Source of the DNA: Sipunculus nudus | Taxonomy: Eukaryota; Annelida; Sipuncula; Golfingiida; Sipunculidae | Direction: 5' to 3' | Assembly: GCA_026874595.1 (NCBI GenBank) | Contig: JAPPUL010000073.1 | Location: 1,449,973 to 1,513,972 of the forward strand | Length of the DNA stretch: 64,000 nucleotides | Part shown: piece by piece, positions 1-9,424 of the stretch | Numbering within the stretch: the first letter of the stretch is position 1 | Layout: the number at the start of each line of letters is the position of its first letter | Notes under the pieces: model-generated | What the model saw: only the letters and a program-made list of their open reading frames with translations | The model's database searches: none | What the model was told of the DNA's origin: nothing | Translations under genes and position numbers: made by a program

Positions 1-122
1 ATAAAAGGCTTAAGGGTATTAGAATCAAGAGGTGTAAATTGGCCATTCTTATCGATTTCAAATACTTCAAGATCATCAAGGTCCTGCTTAAGAGGTTTTA
101 TTTTGTGTTTGTCATAAGGCAT
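1..122 (-). CDS. N-terminal fragment of an unknown protein (cut by window edge)
   Basis: On the minus strand an ATG at 122-120 opens 40 codons that run off the left edge without a stop. It starts MPYDKHKIKP and is rich in charged residues. A GGAG sits about 8 bases upstream of the ATG, which supports the start. No family can be recognised from so short a piece. It is divergent from the gene beginning at 391. Confidence 0.5.
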   Translation of the reverse strand, partial: MPYDKHKIKPLKQDLDDLEVFEIDKNGQFTPLDSNTLKPF

Positions 123-390
123 ATATACTACTCCAAGGGTATAAACACTATTAGCTAAAAACACGTACAAAGGTGTAATATTTAGTTTAGAGAAAGTGCT
201 ATAGAAAAGATATAAAAATATAAAGCCTAGAATATAACTAGAATATAAAACATATAAAGACCACAAATATTTAGTAATAAAGTTAAATAAGAAAAACTTA
301 ATATAGTTACGATAATATTAGTATACGATGGGATATAATATCGCAAGACTAGAGATAAAAACTTAACATGTTGTTGTAAATGGTGATAAG

Positions 391-1248
391 ATGGGATTAA
401 AACAAGAGAAAAGAAAATGGTTATATAAGAGAGTACATTTTGTGAGCAAGGTAGTTATTCTCTTTATCATACTAATTATCATACTAAGCTTTGTAAACAT
501 TAGTATGTATGGTTTGGAAGGTGTTTTGTTAGAAGTTTCAAAAGAGACAAGAGGGGATAAGGGAAAGAGTACAGATAGATATAAAGGAGGTGTTTTAAAA
601 GGCGGGGCTATTAAAGATTTTGGTGATAAAAGGGGATTACTTGGGATAGGCGGCATAGAACTTGGTATTACGTTATTAAAGTTTGATAGGTTTTTGCACA
701 AGATGCGAGGACGAGGTTTGTCTAAGGAAGAAAAGAGCAAATATTATTATAAGCGTAATGCGGGAAAATTTTTAATAAATGGCTTTGAAGATAAGAACCT
801 TTTGATAAAAGGGAGAATAATAACATATAAAAGGCACCTTGCAATAAAGCTATTAGGGAATAAAGCTAAGAAACGAAGGGGGGGTGAAGGTGTATTTTTA
901 CCGTTGTCGAGGCTCGATAAAGCTTTAAAAGGAGTTGCTTTAAAGTTTTATGATGATAAATTATACGAGGTAGAATTTGAGTATATAGAGGATTTAACAG
1001 GTTTAAATGTTCTAATAGAGGAGTATCATAATCTGCTTGGAGCGGGTTCAGAATATACAGAAGTAACAAGTACGTACAGCTGGTTTTTGGAATCTGGGGG
1101 GAATGAGTATATGATAACATTAAATTTTTTAGGGGAGGGTTTTCCTCGTAGAGTATTAATAAGGTATAGACATTTAAGAGAGGAAGAGAAGGCAAGTCAA
1201 TATTTTCATGAATCGAAGTTGCAAATAGACAAAATTATGAAAAGATGA
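391..1248 (+). CDS. Hypothetical membrane-anchored protein, 285 aa
   Basis: I do not recognise this protein. One strongly hydrophobic segment lies at about residues 18-40 after a basic N-terminus, so it probably sits in the inner membrane with a large non-cytoplasmic domain. Residues about 45-90 are Gly/Lys-rich and look low in complexity. The C-terminal half (about 150-285) has alternating polar and hydrophobic residues typical of a folded domain. A weak GGTGAT precedes the ATG. It stands alone: the gene to its left is divergent, and 388 bases separate it from the next gene. Its codons favour A and G at the third position, like the neighbouring PFOR genes, so it is probably native. The function is unknown. 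Confidence 0.6.
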   Translation: MGLKQEKRKWLYKRVHFVSKVVILFIILIIILSFVNISMYGLEGVLLEVSKETRGDKGKSTDRYKGGVLKGGAIKDFGDKRGLLGIGGIELGITLLKFDRFLHKMRGRGLSKEEKSKYYYKRNAGKFLINGFEDKNLLIKGRIITYKRHLAIKLLGNKAKKRRGGEGVFLPLSRLDKALKGVALKFYDDKLYEVEFEYIEDLTGLNVLIEEYHNLLGAGSEYTEVTSTYSWFLESGGNEYMITLNFLGEGFPRRVLIRYRHLREEEKASQYFHESKLQIDKIMKR

Positions 1249-1636
1249 TAGAGATAAAAAGATGATAGAGATGATATTCAGTTGATTTAAAGGGATTTAA
1301 AAGGATATGCAGAGCAAGTAAAAATAGATAATCTTTCTTTTTTTTATTTAAGTATTATATTTTAGACGGGAGGGACAGGGTGATGTAAAAAGCCACAAAT
1401 AGTAAAATAGTATAAAGAAGTAAAGCTTTTAAGTAACTTAAAAGTAAGAAGAGGCTATACTATAGCATAGGATATTAGAAAACAAAATAAAATAAAAAAA
1501 TACATGTAAAATAGCAAGTAATCTAAGAGTAAGACAAGAGGGGGCTCTGAGAAATTTTGAAAAAAATCTTATGAAAAAGATGCTTGTAAAAAGTGCAGGT
1601 TTATAAAACAAGTTTATAAAATTGGAGGGATACTAA
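1249..1636. other. Intergenic stretch with a short direct repeat
   Basis: There are no coding signs in this stretch. A 17-base unit, gatgatagagataaaaa, is repeated just after the upstream stop (about 1242-1275). The rest is A-rich. A GGAGGG about 9 bases before 1637 is the ribosome binding site of the PFOR gene. I see no clear promoter or terminator hairpin. Confidence 0.4.
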
Positions 1637-3763
1637 ATGTCTCAAAAGAACGGAAAACGTCAAGGTATAGTAACGAAGGCTAAGAAGGGTAAGGAGCTAA
1701 AAGTAAAGAAAGAGACTGTAAGGAAAGTAGAAAAGAAGGAAGCAGTAGGAGGAGGAAGTAAAGCGAAGTATAAAGGGATACCGACGACGGCAGATGGCAC
1801 AGCAAATGTGGTATGGGTTGAGACCCACATAACGCAAGCAGCATGTGCGTATCCGATAACGTCGTCAACAAATATGGGGGTAGGGTATCAAGTAGAGTAT
1901 GCAAATGGGAAGGAGAATCTGTGGGGAGAGCGGATAGAATTTATGGAGCTTGAGTCAGAACACAGTTCAGCGAGTGCCTGTGAAGGGTATGCTCTTGCGG
2001 GAGGGCGAGTAAGTAATTTCACATCGGGACAAGGGCTTGTTTTGATGAAAGAGGTATTATATACGATATCAGGGAAGAGGTTACCGTGTGTATTTCATAT
2101 AGCAGCCCGGGCGCTAACAAGCCATTCATTAAATGTCCATGCAGGACATGATGACATATTAGCGGTGACAGATACAGGTTGGGGGATATTATTTGCAAAA
2201 AATGCACAAGAGGCAGGTGATTTTGCATTAATAGCTAGATTTGTGGCAGAAGAGACCTCAACGCCGTTTTTCAATGTACAAGATGGCTTTTTAACAAGTC
2301 ATGCAATAGAGAGTGTAAACTTACGAGAACCGGAGATGATGAAGGAGTATGTTGGAGCGCCTGAGGAACGGATAATAAATTTAATGGATGTTTATAATCC
2401 TGTTATGACGGGAGTGGTACAGAATCAGGATAGTTATATGAAGGGCAAAATAGCGCAGAGGGGGTATTATGAGAAGATACCGGCGGCCTTGGAGCTTGGA
2501 TTTAAAAGGTTTTATGAATTAACCGGAGTGAGGTATGATTTTCTGGAAGAATATAAATTAAAGGATGCAGAATATGCGATAGTGTCGATAGGGTCTTCGA
2601 TAGAGACGACAATGGCGGCAGTAGACTATCTTAGAGAGGAGTCGGACTTAAAGGTGGGGGCCTTAAATGTGAGTGTATATCGCCCATTTCCTGGGGCACG
2701 GATAGTAGATGCGTTAAAACACCTTAAGGCATTTGCGGTGATAGAGAAGATGGACAATCCGCTTGCACAGTCAAATCCTTTGACAATGGAGATTAAGTCG
2801 GCATTTGCAGAGGCGATGTACGGGAGTGAAGGGTATGTGCAGATAAAGCGGATTCCGACAATATATTCAGGAGCGGCAGGGCTTGGCAGTCGAGATGTAA
2901 CGCCACAGGCAATACGTGCAGTGTATGAACATATGGAGAGTGGGAATACGCAGTTGTACTTTGTACTTGGGATAAAACATGAGTATGCAATAGATACAGG
3001 AAACGATGTAGATGTTAGGGGCAGGGGATTTTTTGCTATGCGAGGACACTCTGTGGGTGGTTATGGATCTGTAACAACAAATAAGGTGATAGCGACGGTG
3101 GTAGCGGATCTATTTAATTTTAATGTACAAGCATATCCGAAGTATGGCTCTGAGAAGAAGGGGCTACCTACAAATTATTATTTAGCAGTGAGTCCGGATA
3201 AGATAAGAACGCATAATGAGCTTGATCGAGTAAACTTTGTACCCTTAAATGATGCAAATGCCTTTAACTTAGGCAATCCGTTAGTAGGGCTTCAGGACGG
3301 GGGGTTATTATTTGTATCGACACCGGAGACAGAGGAAGAGAAGATATGGGAGTCGATACCAAGCTATGCAAAGGCGGTAATATATGAAAAGAAGCTTAGG
3401 GTGCTTGGTCTTGACACAATAAAAATAGCCAAAGATTGTTCAAGGAGTCCAGATTTAGTGCAAAGGATGCAGGGGATAGTGTTGCTGGGGGTATTTTTGA
3501 AGTCAACGCCCTATGAGAAGGAATTTGGGATAACACGAGAGAAAGTATTTGAGGGGGTAGAAAACACTATAAGAAAATATTTTGGTAGAAGAGGGGAGAA
3601 AGTGGTAGAGGATAATATGAATGCGGTAACCCGGGGATATGATGAAGTAATTGAGGTATCTCGGGGACTTATAGAGAAAGACAAGGGGGCAATAGAAGAG
3701 GGTAGGAAGCATCCGAAGGCTAAGATGATATTAAAAGGTGCAAAAGAAGAGATAAAGGGGTAG
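1637..3763 (+). CDS. Pyruvate:ferredoxin-type 2-oxoacid oxidoreductase, alpha/gamma half
   Basis: This is the first of two genes that together supply the domains of pyruvate:ferredoxin oxidoreductase, the cytoplasmic enzyme making acetyl-CoA, CO2 and reduced ferredoxin from pyruvate. Residues about 53-285 match the pyrimidine-binding alpha domain (AYPITSSTNMG near 72, followed by the conserved acidic FMELESEHSSAS). Residues about 300-440 match the transketolase-C-like domain II. Residues about 455-690 match the gamma domain (RGRGFFAMRGHSVGG). A Lys-rich extension of about 50 residues precedes the alpha domain and is unusual. The start is fixed by GGAGGG upstream of the ATG. The beta/delta half follows at 3929. 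The exact 2-oxoacid substrate is inferred from the family, not proven. Confidence 0.9.
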   Translation: MSQKNGKRQGIVTKAKKGKELKVKKETVRKVEKKEAVGGGSKAKYKGIPTTADGTANVVWVETHITQAACAYPITSSTNMGVGYQVEYANGKENLWGERIEFMELESEHSSASACEGYALAGGRVSNFTSGQGLVLMKEVLYTISGKRLPCVFHIAARALTSHSLNVHAGHDDILAVTDTGWGILFAKNAQEAGDFALIARFVAEETSTPFFNVQDGFLTSHAIESVNLREPEMMKEYVGAPEERIINLMDVYNPVMTGVVQNQDSYMKGKIAQRGYYEKIPAALELGFKRFYELTGVRYDFLEEYKLKDAEYAIVSIGSSIETTMAAVDYLREESDLKVGALNVSVYRPFPGARIVDALKHLKAFAVIEKMDNPLAQSNPLTMEIKSAFAEAMYGSEGYVQIKRIPTIYSGAAGLGSRDVTPQAIRAVYEHMESGNTQLYFVLGIKHEYAIDTGNDVDVRGRGFFAMRGHSVGGYGSVTTNKVIATVVADLFNFNVQAYPKYGSEKKGLPTNYYLAVSPDKIRTHNELDRVNFVPLNDANAFNLGNPLVGLQDGGLLFVSTPETEEEKIWESIPSYAKAVIYEKKLRVLGLDTIKIAKDCSRSPDLVQRMQGIVLLGVFLKSTPYEKEFGITREKVFEGVENTIRKYFGRRGEKVVEDNMNAVTRGYDEVIEVSRGLIEKDKGAIEEGRKHPKAKMILKGAKEEIKG

Positions 3764-3831
3764 GATTTGGAATGAGGGGGTAGCAGAGGGGGTTTAGGAG
3801 AGTGAGGGTTTAGGAGCAAAGTGGGGCAAGT

Positions 3832-3863
3832 AAGGGGGGAGAGAGTTAAGGGGGGAGAGAGTT
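3832..3863. repeat. 16-bp direct repeat, two copies
   Basis: The unit aaggggggagagagtt occurs twice head to tail in the G-rich gap between the two PFOR genes. It lies upstream of the second gene's ribosome binding site (GGGAGAGAAG, about 3915). Confidence 0.7.
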
Positions 3864-3928
3864 AAGAAATATAGAAGACAAAAAACAAGAATAAAGAATA
3901 ATAAAGAATAATAAGGGAGAGAAGATAT

Positions 3929-5509
3929 ATGTCAAAGATAAGGTCAAAAAACAAACCGATATCAAAGGAAATATATGATAAGGAAGATTTTAACAAACGA
4001 GTAATAGGAGCGTATAACGCAGGGGTAGCGGAGGAGTTGCTTGAGGCGGATATGGGAGTTGCAAGGAGCATAGTGCCGCCGTCAACGGGAGCCTATAGAG
4101 ACTTTAGTTATATAGCTCCAGACATACCGGAGTTTTATGCAGATAAATGTGTGGGATGCATGGAGTGCGTGGTAGAGTGTCCGGACACAGCGATATTGGG
4201 TAAAGTAGTGCCGAAGGGGAAGATGGAAAAGACATTATCCAAAGCGCCTAAAGAACATAAAGCTTTTATAGGCAAGCATTTTTGCGAGGCAACTAAGTTT
4301 TATAAGAATCCGGAGCGCAAAGGGATAGAGGGAGGACATTTTGGGATATTCATAGATCCGACAAAATGCAAAGGATGCGGTGAATGCGTTGAGGCGTGCG
4401 GAAGTAATGAGGCACTTAAGATGATAGTGAAGGAAGACAAAGGGAATATGAAATCTTACAAGGCGGCGTGGGCTTTTTATGAAGGGATGGAAGACACCCC
4501 GAAGGAATATATAAGCGAGAAGGCGCTTGCCGATATAATGCTTGCGGAGAAGACGCTACTGTATGTAGGTGGGGCGGGATCTTGTATGGGTTGTGGCGAG
4601 GCAACGGCTTTAAGGATGTTTTTAGCGGCGACGGCATTTGTGTATGGGGATAATAGTATAGGCTTGGTGGCAGCAACAGGGTGCAATACAGTATACGGGT
4701 CAACTTATCCTTATAATCCTTTTGCAGTACCGTGGTCGAATTCATTATTTGAGAATGTGCCAACTTATGCAATGGGAGTACGTTCTAGGTGGGATTCTAT
4801 GGGCTGGCAAGACAAGAAGTTGTGGTGTATAGGAGGGGATGGGGCGATGTTGGACATAGGGTTTCAGGCGTTGTCGAGGATGCTATCAAGCGGTATGAAT
4901 ATAAACGTGTTGGTACTAGACACCCAAGTATATTCTAATACGGGCGGGCAAACGTCAACAGCAAGTTTTGTAGGACAAGAAGCAAAGATGTCGTATCACG
5001 GCAAGGCGGTACCTGGGAAGATAGAGAAGCGAAAAGAGATAGTAAATCTAGCAATGATGCATCCTGATGTGTACGTAGCGCAAACGACACCGGCCCATAT
5101 AAATCATTTTTATAAATGCATAATGGCAGCAAATGAATATGAGGGGCCGTCGTTGGTGAATGTGTATAGTGTATGCCAGCCGGAGCACGGGGTAGCAGAT
5201 GATATGGCAAGGAAGCAGGCAAAGCTTGCAGCAGACACTAGGGCGTTTCCGTTGATGGAGTATGATCCACGGAGAGGAGAAAGGATAAGCGAGAGAATGA
5301 ACTTAAAAGGCAATCCGGCGAAAGAGAAGGATTGGTATACGTTGCCAAAGACGAATGAGACATTAGATTTCATATCGTTTGCGCGTTCTGAGGGGCGGTT
5401 TTCAAAACACTTTGATAAAGAAGGCAATCCATCAGACACGATAAAGGAAGCGAATCGGGAAAGGCTTCAAAACTGGCATCATTTACAGGAGCTTGCGGGG
5501 ATATTGTAA
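3929..5509 (+). CDS. Pyruvate:ferredoxin-type oxidoreductase, ferredoxin + TPP (delta/beta) half
   Basis: This is the partner of the preceding gene. Two [4Fe-4S] motifs lie in the N-terminal half: Cys74, 77, 80, 84 (CVGCMECVVECP) and Cys147, 150, 153, 157 (CKGCGECVEACG). The rest is the thiamine-pyrophosphate beta domain. The proximal-cluster cysteines are Cys219, Cys222 (CMGCGE), Cys252 (ATGCNTVYG) and Cys416 (YSVCQ). GGDGAMLDIG at 302-311 and DTQVYSNTGGQ at 331-341 form the TPP/Mg site. All expected ligands are present, so the enzyme should be functional. The 165-base gap, same strand and complementary domains imply one operon. A GGGAGAGAAG ribosome binding site supports the ATG. Confidence 0.92.
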   Translation: MSKIRSKNKPISKEIYDKEDFNKRVIGAYNAGVAEELLEADMGVARSIVPPSTGAYRDFSYIAPDIPEFYADKCVGCMECVVECPDTAILGKVVPKGKMEKTLSKAPKEHKAFIGKHFCEATKFYKNPERKGIEGGHFGIFIDPTKCKGCGECVEACGSNEALKMIVKEDKGNMKSYKAAWAFYEGMEDTPKEYISEKALADIMLAEKTLLYVGGAGSCMGCGEATALRMFLAATAFVYGDNSIGLVAATGCNTVYGSTYPYNPFAVPWSNSLFENVPTYAMGVRSRWDSMGWQDKKLWCIGGDGAMLDIGFQALSRMLSSGMNINVLVLDTQVYSNTGGQTSTASFVGQEAKMSYHGKAVPGKIEKRKEIVNLAMMHPDVYVAQTTPAHINHFYKCIMAANEYEGPSLVNVYSVCQPEHGVADDMARKQAKLAADTRAFPLMEYDPRRGERISERMNLKGNPAKEKDWYTLPKTNETLDFISFARSEGRFSKHFDKEGNPSDTIKEANRERLQNWHHLQELAGIL

Positions 5510-5622
5510 AGTAAAAAACGAATCTTTAAAGGATGCTTTTGGGCAGGCTATTTAGTAAATGCAAGGATTGTGGTTGAGGGGCATAAAGCGGAGTATACAA
5601 AGTATTATGGGGAAGTGAAGTT

Positions 5623-6984
5623 TTGAGTATAAGGCTTTCATTTTATAGTGCAGGACGTTATCTTAAAACGAAGAAAGGGAATGTATTTGTATCTAAGCTA
5701 TTATTAATCACGATGTTAACGGTAACGCTTTCAGTGATGTTGCCAATAATAGTACTTTCGGTGATAAACGGTTTTCATGAGAGCGTCGGAGAGAAGGTAT
5801 TATCGTTTAACTATCATGTAAAACTAGAAGATAGAGAAAATCAGTTTAAAGGCTATAAAGAGCTTATAAAGGAGCTTGAGAGCGATGTAAGGGTAAAGCT
5901 TGCAGCCCCCTTTTTTGAGAGTGAAGGTTTTGTAAAAAGCGAATATGAGGATTCAATATACTTTGTAACGATAAAGGCAATAAACAATAAAGAGCTAGAG
6001 CGAAATGAGCTTTTTAAAAAACACTTTGTGATGGAGGAGAAAGAAAGATTCATAATATCGGAAGAAGGAACGCTTGAAGTTGGAAAGGATAAAAAGCAGC
6101 TAGCATTTCGACTTGAGGCGGTGGATGAAATAATAATAGGGGGAGTACTGGGCAATGTACTTGGAGTATTTGCAGGAGATAATATAAGTCTATTCTTACC
6201 GAGTGGCGATATAGATTTTGATAGAAACAGTAAGATAAAGCAGTTCAAGCTAAAGGGTTTTTACTCAGCAGGCTACGGACGTTTTGATAAAAGCATAGTA
6301 TTTATAAACTTCAAAGCCCTTAAAGAAGTATTTTCGTTTGAACTACTGCCAAGCAGGATAGGCCTTTTATTAAAAGAAGAAAAAGATATAAAAGATTACG
6401 TAAAAGAGCTTAAATTGCGTTATCCGAGTTTATATATAAGTTCGACGTTAGAGCAAGGGATATTCCAAGATTTCAAAAGAGAAAAAAGGCTAATGCTAAT
6501 CATATTGTTTTTATTGCTATCCTCTTCGTTTGTAACAATGTATGTATCGATACGTGTGATAGTAATAGATAAGCGACAAGAGATAGGAATATTAAAGACC
6601 CTAGGTTTTGTAAGCAAGCGTATCGAACAGATATTTTTATTAAAAGGTTACGTAATAAGTTTTTTTGGAGTTGTGGTGGGAGTAGGACTTGGAATATTAT
6701 TGACAATATCGCTAACAGAGATCATACTATTTGTAGAAGCTACGGTAAACTTTGTAAAGACAACATTTTATGAGTATATAGGTAATGGACTTGGGCTTGG
6801 CTATCCTTATCCATTTTATATAATGGATCCAACTGTCTTTTATTTAGAAAGTTTTCCGAAGAAGATAGAATATAAAGATATATTGATAATATCCTCAGGA
6901 GCGATACTACTTGGGATAGTAGCGTCATATTTCCCAGCGCGCAAAGCAGTTCGCCAGAAAGTATCAGAGGCTCTAACTCGCTAA
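5623..6984 (+). CDS. LolC/LolE-type lipoprotein-releasing ABC permease
   Basis: The protein has 453 residues with the layout of LolC/LolE/MacB-like permeases. There is one membrane helix near residues 22-50, a long periplasmic domain of about 240 residues, then three helices near 290-312, 335-365 and 425-445. It ends with the characteristic PARKAVRQKVSEAL segment of the FtsX domain. In the family, these proteins extract lipoproteins from the inner membrane for delivery to the outer membrane. The start is TTG, preceded by GGGGAAGTGAAG. The ATPase LolD that would pair with it is not adjacent and not elsewhere in the window, so it must be encoded elsewhere if the system is complete. An assignment to Lol rather than another FtsX-type exporter is likely but not certain. 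Confidence 0.8.
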   Translation: MSIRLSFYSAGRYLKTKKGNVFVSKLLLITMLTVTLSVMLPIIVLSVINGFHESVGEKVLSFNYHVKLEDRENQFKGYKELIKELESDVRVKLAAPFFESEGFVKSEYEDSIYFVTIKAINNKELERNELFKKHFVMEEKERFIISEEGTLEVGKDKKQLAFRLEAVDEIIIGGVLGNVLGVFAGDNISLFLPSGDIDFDRNSKIKQFKLKGFYSAGYGRFDKSIVFINFKALKEVFSFELLPSRIGLLLKEEKDIKDYVKELKLRYPSLYISSTLEQGIFQDFKREKRLMLIILFLLLSSSFVTMYVSIRVIVIDKRQEIGILKTLGFVSKRIEQIFLLKGYVISFFGVVVGVGLGILLTISLTEIILFVEATVNFVKTTFYEYIGNGLGLGYPYPFYIMDPTVFYLESFPKKIEYKDILIISSGAILLGIVASYFPARKAVRQKVSEALTR

Positions 6985-7201
6985 CTGATTCTATTTTATG
7001 TGCGAACTAATCTTAAAGAGTTAAGGTGCAACGAGGAGTGAAGGAAGTCAAGGTATATTTATTAGTAATAACAAAGCCAAAAAAACTAAGTAAAAACTAA
7101 GTAAAGCAAAAAGAGGATTAAATAAGAAATAAGTATAAGAAATAAGTATAACTAGTTTAGATAAAAAAATATATATATCTTAAAAGAAAGGCAAGGTCAG
7201 A

Positions 7202-7702
7202 ATGGGATTACAATTACATTTGCTATTAAATCATTTTCCGGTGGTAGGGATATTATTATCGGTTTTCATGCTACTGTACGTAGGTTTTAAGAAAGGTGGG
7301 GATAGTAAGGTGGCAGATGGCAAGGTGGCAGGCGGGAAAGGGGGAGTAAAGCAAACGGCGATGTTATTGTTGTTAATATCTTGTATAACGACGATACCAG
7401 TATACGTTACAGGGGGCAAAGCAGAAAAGGCGCTATTGGAAGGGAGGGGAGACAAGCGAATAAGTGAGGGGGTAAGATATGAGCGAATAGAGGAGCATAA
7501 GGAGCTTGCGACGATAGGCTATATATCGAGTTTGGGTTTGGGTTTACTAAGCTTGCTGGTGCTAATAAAGTATAGAGATTTAAGTAAAGGAGAGATACCA
7601 GATTTGATAATACGAGTAGTGATATTATTGTCTTTGCTGGTATCGGTTTTAATCTACTATATAGGCTATATGGGGCTAACGATAAAGCATGAGATACTCT
7701 AA
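7202..7702 (+). CDS. Small multi-pass membrane protein with HxLLNHFPVVG motif
   Basis: The protein has 166 residues and about four hydrophobic segments (near 5-27, 52-72, 100-122, 132-155). The N-terminus LHLLLNHFPVVG and a mid-protein IEEHKELATIG place it in a DUF2231-like group of small membrane proteins with conserved histidines. I know of no established function; the histidines could bind heme or metal, but that is inference. A Gly/Lys-rich loop lies at about residues 30-55. The gene at 7850 encodes a relative with the same N-terminal motif and the same helix-HE-helix plan, so the two probably form a pair. The start is ATG after AAAGGCAAGGTC. Confidence 0.65.
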   Translation: MGLQLHLLLNHFPVVGILLSVFMLLYVGFKKGGDSKVADGKVAGGKGGVKQTAMLLLLISCITTIPVYVTGGKAEKALLEGRGDKRISEGVRYERIEEHKELATIGYISSLGLGLLSLLVLIKYRDLSKGEIPDLIIRVVILLSLLVSVLIYYIGYMGLTIKHEIL

Positions 7703-7717
7703 GTTAAAGTTGGTTTT

Positions 7718-7800
7718 AAAGGAGCTAAAAGAGCTATCTAAAAGGAGCTAAAAGATTAAATAGATTAAAGAGATTAAAGAGATTATAGAGATTATAGAAG
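7718..7800. repeat. Short degenerate tandem repeats between the two related membrane-protein genes
   Basis: The unit aaaggagctaaaag occurs twice (starting near 7718 and 7740). It is followed by five or six copies of a 9-10-base unit like agattaaag. I see no coding potential. Confidence 0.6.
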
Positions 7801-7849
7801 AGCGGGATAAGATAATTTAAAAAAAAATAAGCTAAAGAGGTAAAGATAA

Positions 7850-8377
7850 ATATTAGGAACAAAGGTCCATATACTATTTAATCATCTTCCGGTAGTGGGG
7901 ATGTATATCGTGATGATATTGTTATTATATATAGTGCTATTAAGAGGAGGGGAGGAAGAAGAGAAGCGTTTTGGTGTGCTACTGTTTTTCTTGGTGTCGC
8001 TAAGCGGGAGCATAGCCTATATAAGCGGGTTATATGCAGGAGAGGCAAGGCTTTTAAAGGTAGAAGGGCATGAGATATTACTATTAGAACGACATAAGAC
8101 ATTTGGCATAATAGTTTATATACTAAGTCTTATTTACGCATCATACGGAGGCTATATACTATATATAAGCCGAGGTGGGCGTAACATTAAAAATAAAGTG
8201 ATGGTGGTGCTATTGTTCTTATCGGTTATAGGGAGCATACTGATGGGGATAATGGGGAAGCTCGGCGGGATTTTGGTACATACGGAGCTTCGAGAAGATA
8301 AAGTATTTGATCCATTTGGAGGCCGCATATTTTCTAAGGAAGGGAAAGTTCCAGCTGGTAATAAAGAGAAGAGGTAA
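7850..8377 (+). CDS. Second small membrane protein of the NHxPVVG pair, probable non-ATG start
   Basis: This is a relative of the 7202 gene. It has several hydrophobic segments, an N-terminal VHILFNHLPVVG motif and an LLERHKTFG motif in place of IEEHKELATIG. The first canonical start codon in frame is GTG at 7895, but that would delete the conserved NHLPVV motif. The frame stays open upstream to a TAA at 7847, and the only codons available are ATA (7850), TTA (7853) and others that do not normally start. An AGAGG at 7836-7840 lies nine bases before ATA 7850, so I place the start there. The alternatives are GTG 7895 with a shortened protein, or a recent start-codon mutation. The function is unknown. 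Confidence 0.5.
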   Translation: MLGTKVHILFNHLPVVGMYIVMILLLYIVLLRGGEEEEKRFGVLLFFLVSLSGSIAYISGLYAGEARLLKVEGHEILLLERHKTFGIIVYILSLIYASYGGYILYISRGGRNIKNKVMVVLLFLSVIGSILMGIMGKLGGILVHTELREDKVFDPFGGRIFSKEGKVPAGNKEKR

Positions 8378-8577
8378 TAAGGCTCACAAGTGGGGGCACA
8401 AGGGGGGGGCACATAAAGGAGTGTATAAGGGGAGAATAAAGGAGCTTTAAAATAATATCTTGCTATAGGAAAGAGTATATATTATCATTATGAGACTGAT
8501 AAAATGATGTTGCTTATGGGGACGTAAGAAACTAAGTTAAGGAAGAAACTAAATAAGATTGAGGATAAGGAAGAAAG

Positions 8578-8769
8578 ATGTCAAACAGAAAGAACTATGT
8601 ATTAAAGCTACAGAAGGTAGAGCGACTAAGGAAGAAGCGGCTTGCTAAGAAACTGAAGCGAGAGAAGAAGTTAATTGGGCGTAGAAAAGAGTTGCTAACG
8701 AAGGGGGGTATTTCTGGGGAGGGTACTGATATAGGTTCACGAGCAGCTCAACTTACGGGAAATCGTTAA
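8578..8769 (+). CDS. Small, very basic protein, 63 aa
   Basis: About one third of the residues are Lys or Arg, concentrated in residues 4-43, which look like a single amphipathic or charged helix. The tail is Gly/Ser-rich. It resembles a nucleic-acid-binding or ribosome-associated peptide in composition only; no family is recognised. A purine-rich AAGGAAGAAAG sits before the ATG. It ends 21 bases before the thymidylate kinase start, so the two are probably co-transcribed. Confidence 0.5.
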   Translation: MSNRKNYVLKLQKVERLRKKRLAKKLKREKKLIGRRKELLTKGGISGEGTDIGSRAAQLTGNR

Positions 8770-8790
8770 GTAAAGGAGGAGAGGAAGGTT

Positions 8791-9405
8791 TTGAGGAGAA
8801 AGCAAGGCCATTTAATAGTACTAGAAGGGCTTGACGGTTCAGGAAAGAGCAGCCAGTGTAAGCTTCTAAGGGAATATTTAGAAAGCCGAGACTATCCGAG
8901 TATATTCTTGAAGGAGCCGAGTAAAGAGAGTGAATATGGCAAGCGGCTTAGATATTGTATAAGAGAGGGGATAGAGCTTTCAGTAGAAGAGGAGTATGAT
9001 TTATTTATTAAAGATCGCAGATGGGATGTAAATGAAAATATAAAACCTGGTCTATTAGCAGGTAAGATAGTGGTATTGGACAGATATTATTATTCAACGA
9101 TAGCCTATCAAGGGGCAAAAGGGCTTTCAAAAGAGCGGCTAGAGGAGGAGAATGGTATTTTCCCGAGGCCGGACATATTATTTTACTTAGATGTATCGCT
9201 AGAAGAATGTATAAGACGGATAGAAGGCAGGTCAAGACGCCGAACATATTTTGAAGATAAAGAATACTTAAAGAAGGTACAAAAGATATTTGACGGCATG
9301 AGCTATGAGTATATGCATAAGATAGACGGAACTATGAGTGAGAAGGAAGTATTCATCGAGCTTGTGGAGGAATTAGAGGAGAGGGTACTTGTCTTTTACG
9401 AGTGA
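8791..9405 (+). CDS. tmk: Thymidylate kinase
   Basis: This cytoplasmic enzyme phosphorylates dTMP to dTDP for DNA synthesis. The P-loop GLDGSGKS is at residues 13-20. The DR(Y/F/H) motif appears as LDRYYYSTIAYQGA near residue 89, and the LID-region arginines (GRSRRRTYFE) lie near 147-156. The length of 204 residues is normal. The start is TTG, chosen because it follows a strong AAAGGAGG and because the P-loop spacing from it is typical. It lies directly behind the small basic protein gene. Confidence 0.93.
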   Translation: MRRKQGHLIVLEGLDGSGKSSQCKLLREYLESRDYPSIFLKEPSKESEYGKRLRYCIREGIELSVEEEYDLFIKDRRWDVNENIKPGLLAGKIVVLDRYYYSTIAYQGAKGLSKERLEEENGIFPRPDILFYLDVSLEECIRRIEGRSRRRTYFEDKEYLKKVQKIFDGMSYEYMHKIDGTMSEKEVFIELVEELEERVLVFYE

Positions 9406-9424
9406 AGTGTGGTGTGGGTGGGGT

